A DNA stretch of 5,676 bases from Prevotellaceae bacterium (GTDB lineage Bacteria; Bacteroidota; Bacteroidia; Bacteroidales; UBA932). The notes beneath the pieces were generated by a model. The model was not told where the DNA came from and did not search any database. It saw only the letters and a program-made list of their open reading frames with translations. The translations under genes and the position numbers were made by a program. Below are positions 5,027-5,676 of the stretch, piece by piece (positions within the stretch are counted from its first letter, which is position 1; the number at the start of each line of letters is the position of its first letter). The DNA lies in contig JAITSM010000170.1 of NCBI GenBank assembly GCA_031287815.1, forward strand, positions 1 through 5,676. Reading direction: 5' to 3'.

Positions 5027-5616
5027 CGTATAGTGCAATAAATAAAAAATCTTTTAATATACTAAATCATTTCTTGGATTTGTATCTCTAACTATGCTAT
5101 GATTACAATAAGACGCTCCACCCATAATAGATCCTGGGTTATCACAATTGCATCCTCCTCCAGTTTTAAAACTACATTTAGCACAATTAACACCTGTACA
5201 AGATTCTGTGGCAGCCATTAATTGTATTAAAATCAGTCCTTTTGAATCCACTGTCATTATCATTTCTTTTCTAAAAAGAACAGAATTCCCCTCTGCTGTA
5301 ACTCCAGATCCTTGAATAAAAGTTTTTCCAGAATCTGCGATTATTTGAAAATCTGTCATCTTTTTTACACCTGCTAAAATAGGACTGCCTAAAAAGGCAT
5401 CACTTAAAACACCCAATTCTGAGTAAGATTTTTCTTGGGCTTCAGCATTGCAAGTAAATATTAAAGCCACCATAGTTAACAAAAATATTTTTTTCATAAT
5501 ATTTATATTTATTTATATTCATTGCTCCGGCAGAACTCGAATTTAAATTTAAATCCCACTTCCACCGCTATAAGGTTAAAGAGAAGATATCTTCCGTAAG
5601 TCTATACTTCCTCTGA
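5027..5616 (-). other. Enlarged 23S-5S spacer containing a protein gene
   Basis: About 590 nt separate the inferred 23S 3' end from 5S; usual bacterial 23S-5S spacers are in the order of a hundred nt. Most is filled by the gene at 5054-5497. The part before that gene (5498-5616) holds a 12-bp palindrome GAAGATATCTTC (5583-5594), probably near rRNA processing sites; the palindromic A/T stretch ATTTAAATTTAAAT (5541-5554); and an A/T-rich leader. I found no tRNA, no full TAnnTTTG promoter and no terminator in the spacer, so the gene would be transcribed with the rRNAs. Confidence 0.8.
5054..5497 (-). CDS. Predicted secreted cysteine-cluster protein encoded inside the rRNA operon
   Basis: I do not recognise the family with certainty. 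The 147-residue protein begins MKKIFLLTMVALIFTCNAEA, a clear signal peptide with likely cleavage before Gln21. Cys16 is not in a good lipobox (IFTC), so secretion is more likely than lipid anchoring. The mature part has a mixed region of about 80 residues and then six cysteines, C-x4-C-x2-C-x7-C-x-C-x12-C (100, 105, 108, 116, 118, 131), with a glycine run GGG at 113-115 and CNH at 131-133. These could form disulfides outside the cytoplasm or bind metal. Small exported Bacteroidota proteins with similar Cys-rich tails exist as far as I recall. ATG 5497-5495 is preceded by A/T-rich sequence, typical here. The stop lies 27 nt before 5S. GC is about one third in sampled lines, well below the genes on the left, which suggests separate origin or different constraint. 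Confidence 0.75.
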   Translation of the reverse strand: MKKIFLLTMVALIFTCNAEAQEKSYSELGVLSDAFLGSPILAGVKKMTDFQIIADSGKTFIQGSGVTAEGNSVLFRKEMIMTVDSKGLILIQLMAATESCTGVNCAKCSFKTGGGCNCDNPGSIMGGASYCNHSIVRDTNPRNDLVY

Positions 5617-5676
5617 AGAAAAAGCTCTTTCGGGTGATTAGTACTACTCGGCTTTGACATTGCTGCCTTTACACCT
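5617..5676 (-). rRNA. rrl: 23S ribosomal RNA, 3' end (partial)
   Basis: On the - strand the edge reads AGGTGTAAAGGCAGCAATGT, then CAAAGCCGAGTAGTACTAAT and CACCCGAAAGAGCTT. This matches the 3' end of bacterial 23S, where the motif GTACTAAT is followed by about 20 more nucleotides; E. coli has the corresponding GGTACTAATGAACCGTGAGG. By that alignment the mature 3' end is near 5617, uncertain by roughly 10 nt. The rest of the gene lies beyond the right edge. Confidence 0.88.

Noticed and set aside
5054..5497. Lipoprotein reading of the spacer-encoded protein (Cys16)
   Set aside because: IFTC lacks the small residue usual just before the lipobox cysteine, and a good signal peptidase I site (AEA before Gln21) follows four residues later.
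5027..5616. tRNA in the 23S-5S spacer
   Set aside because: No T-loop GTTCRANNC with matching stems and no CCA-like acceptor end was found on either strand.

Overview
The window looks like a chromosomal segment of a Bacteroidota bacterium, most likely of the order Bacteroidales. The evidence is: 5S and 23S rRNA ends that read like those of Bacteroides relatives; promoters matching the Bacteroidetes TTTG / TAnnTTTG pattern; A/T-rich translation starts without Shine-Dalgarno sequences; a secreted protein with a FISUMP (Fibrobacter succinogenes major paralogous) domain; and a conserved C-terminal tail on the first, partial gene. The genus cannot be read from the sequence.

Left part, + strand. 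The last 42 codons of a probable extracytoplasmic protein (1-129) are followed by a heptamer hairpin repeat and a clear intrinsic terminator (191-226). After a block of 7-bp repeats and a TAnnTTTG promoter box come ridA (408-785) and ftcD (782-1777), which overlap by 4 bp. RidA removes reactive enamine/imine intermediates; FtcD moves the formimino group of formiminoglutamate onto tetrahydrofolate. A second repeat block separates them from holA (1939-2976), the DNA polymerase III delta subunit (clamp-loader).

Right part, - strand, read from high to low coordinates. It holds the 3' end of a 23S rRNA (about 5617-5676), a 590-nt spacer, 5S rRNA (about 4917-5026) and a GC-rich terminator hairpin (4879-4910). 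The spacer is far longer than a usual 23S-5S spacer. It carries a complete 147-codon gene for a predicted secreted protein with a cysteine cluster (5054-5497), in the same direction as the rRNAs. Downstream of the rRNA terminator, a good Bacteroidetes promoter (4776-4806) reads into a leader of about 355 nt with two stem-loops and a palindrome. That leader precedes a secreted 425-residue FISUMP-domain protein (3136-4413), which converges on holA.

Two things stand out. First, there is a protein gene inside an rRNA operon, between 23S and 5S. Second, most non-coding gaps on the left, and shorter stretches further right, are built of 7-bp units (several related heptamers, often in one unbroken register) plus a 14-bp palindrome, GGCTGGCGCCAGCC. 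Copies of this repeat form a 44-bp imperfect inverted repeat around ridA-ftcD, and one heptamer array supplies the last codons and stop of ftcD. GC content falls from roughly 65-70% in sampled parts of ftcD to roughly one third in the spacer gene (hand counts of a few 60-base lines).
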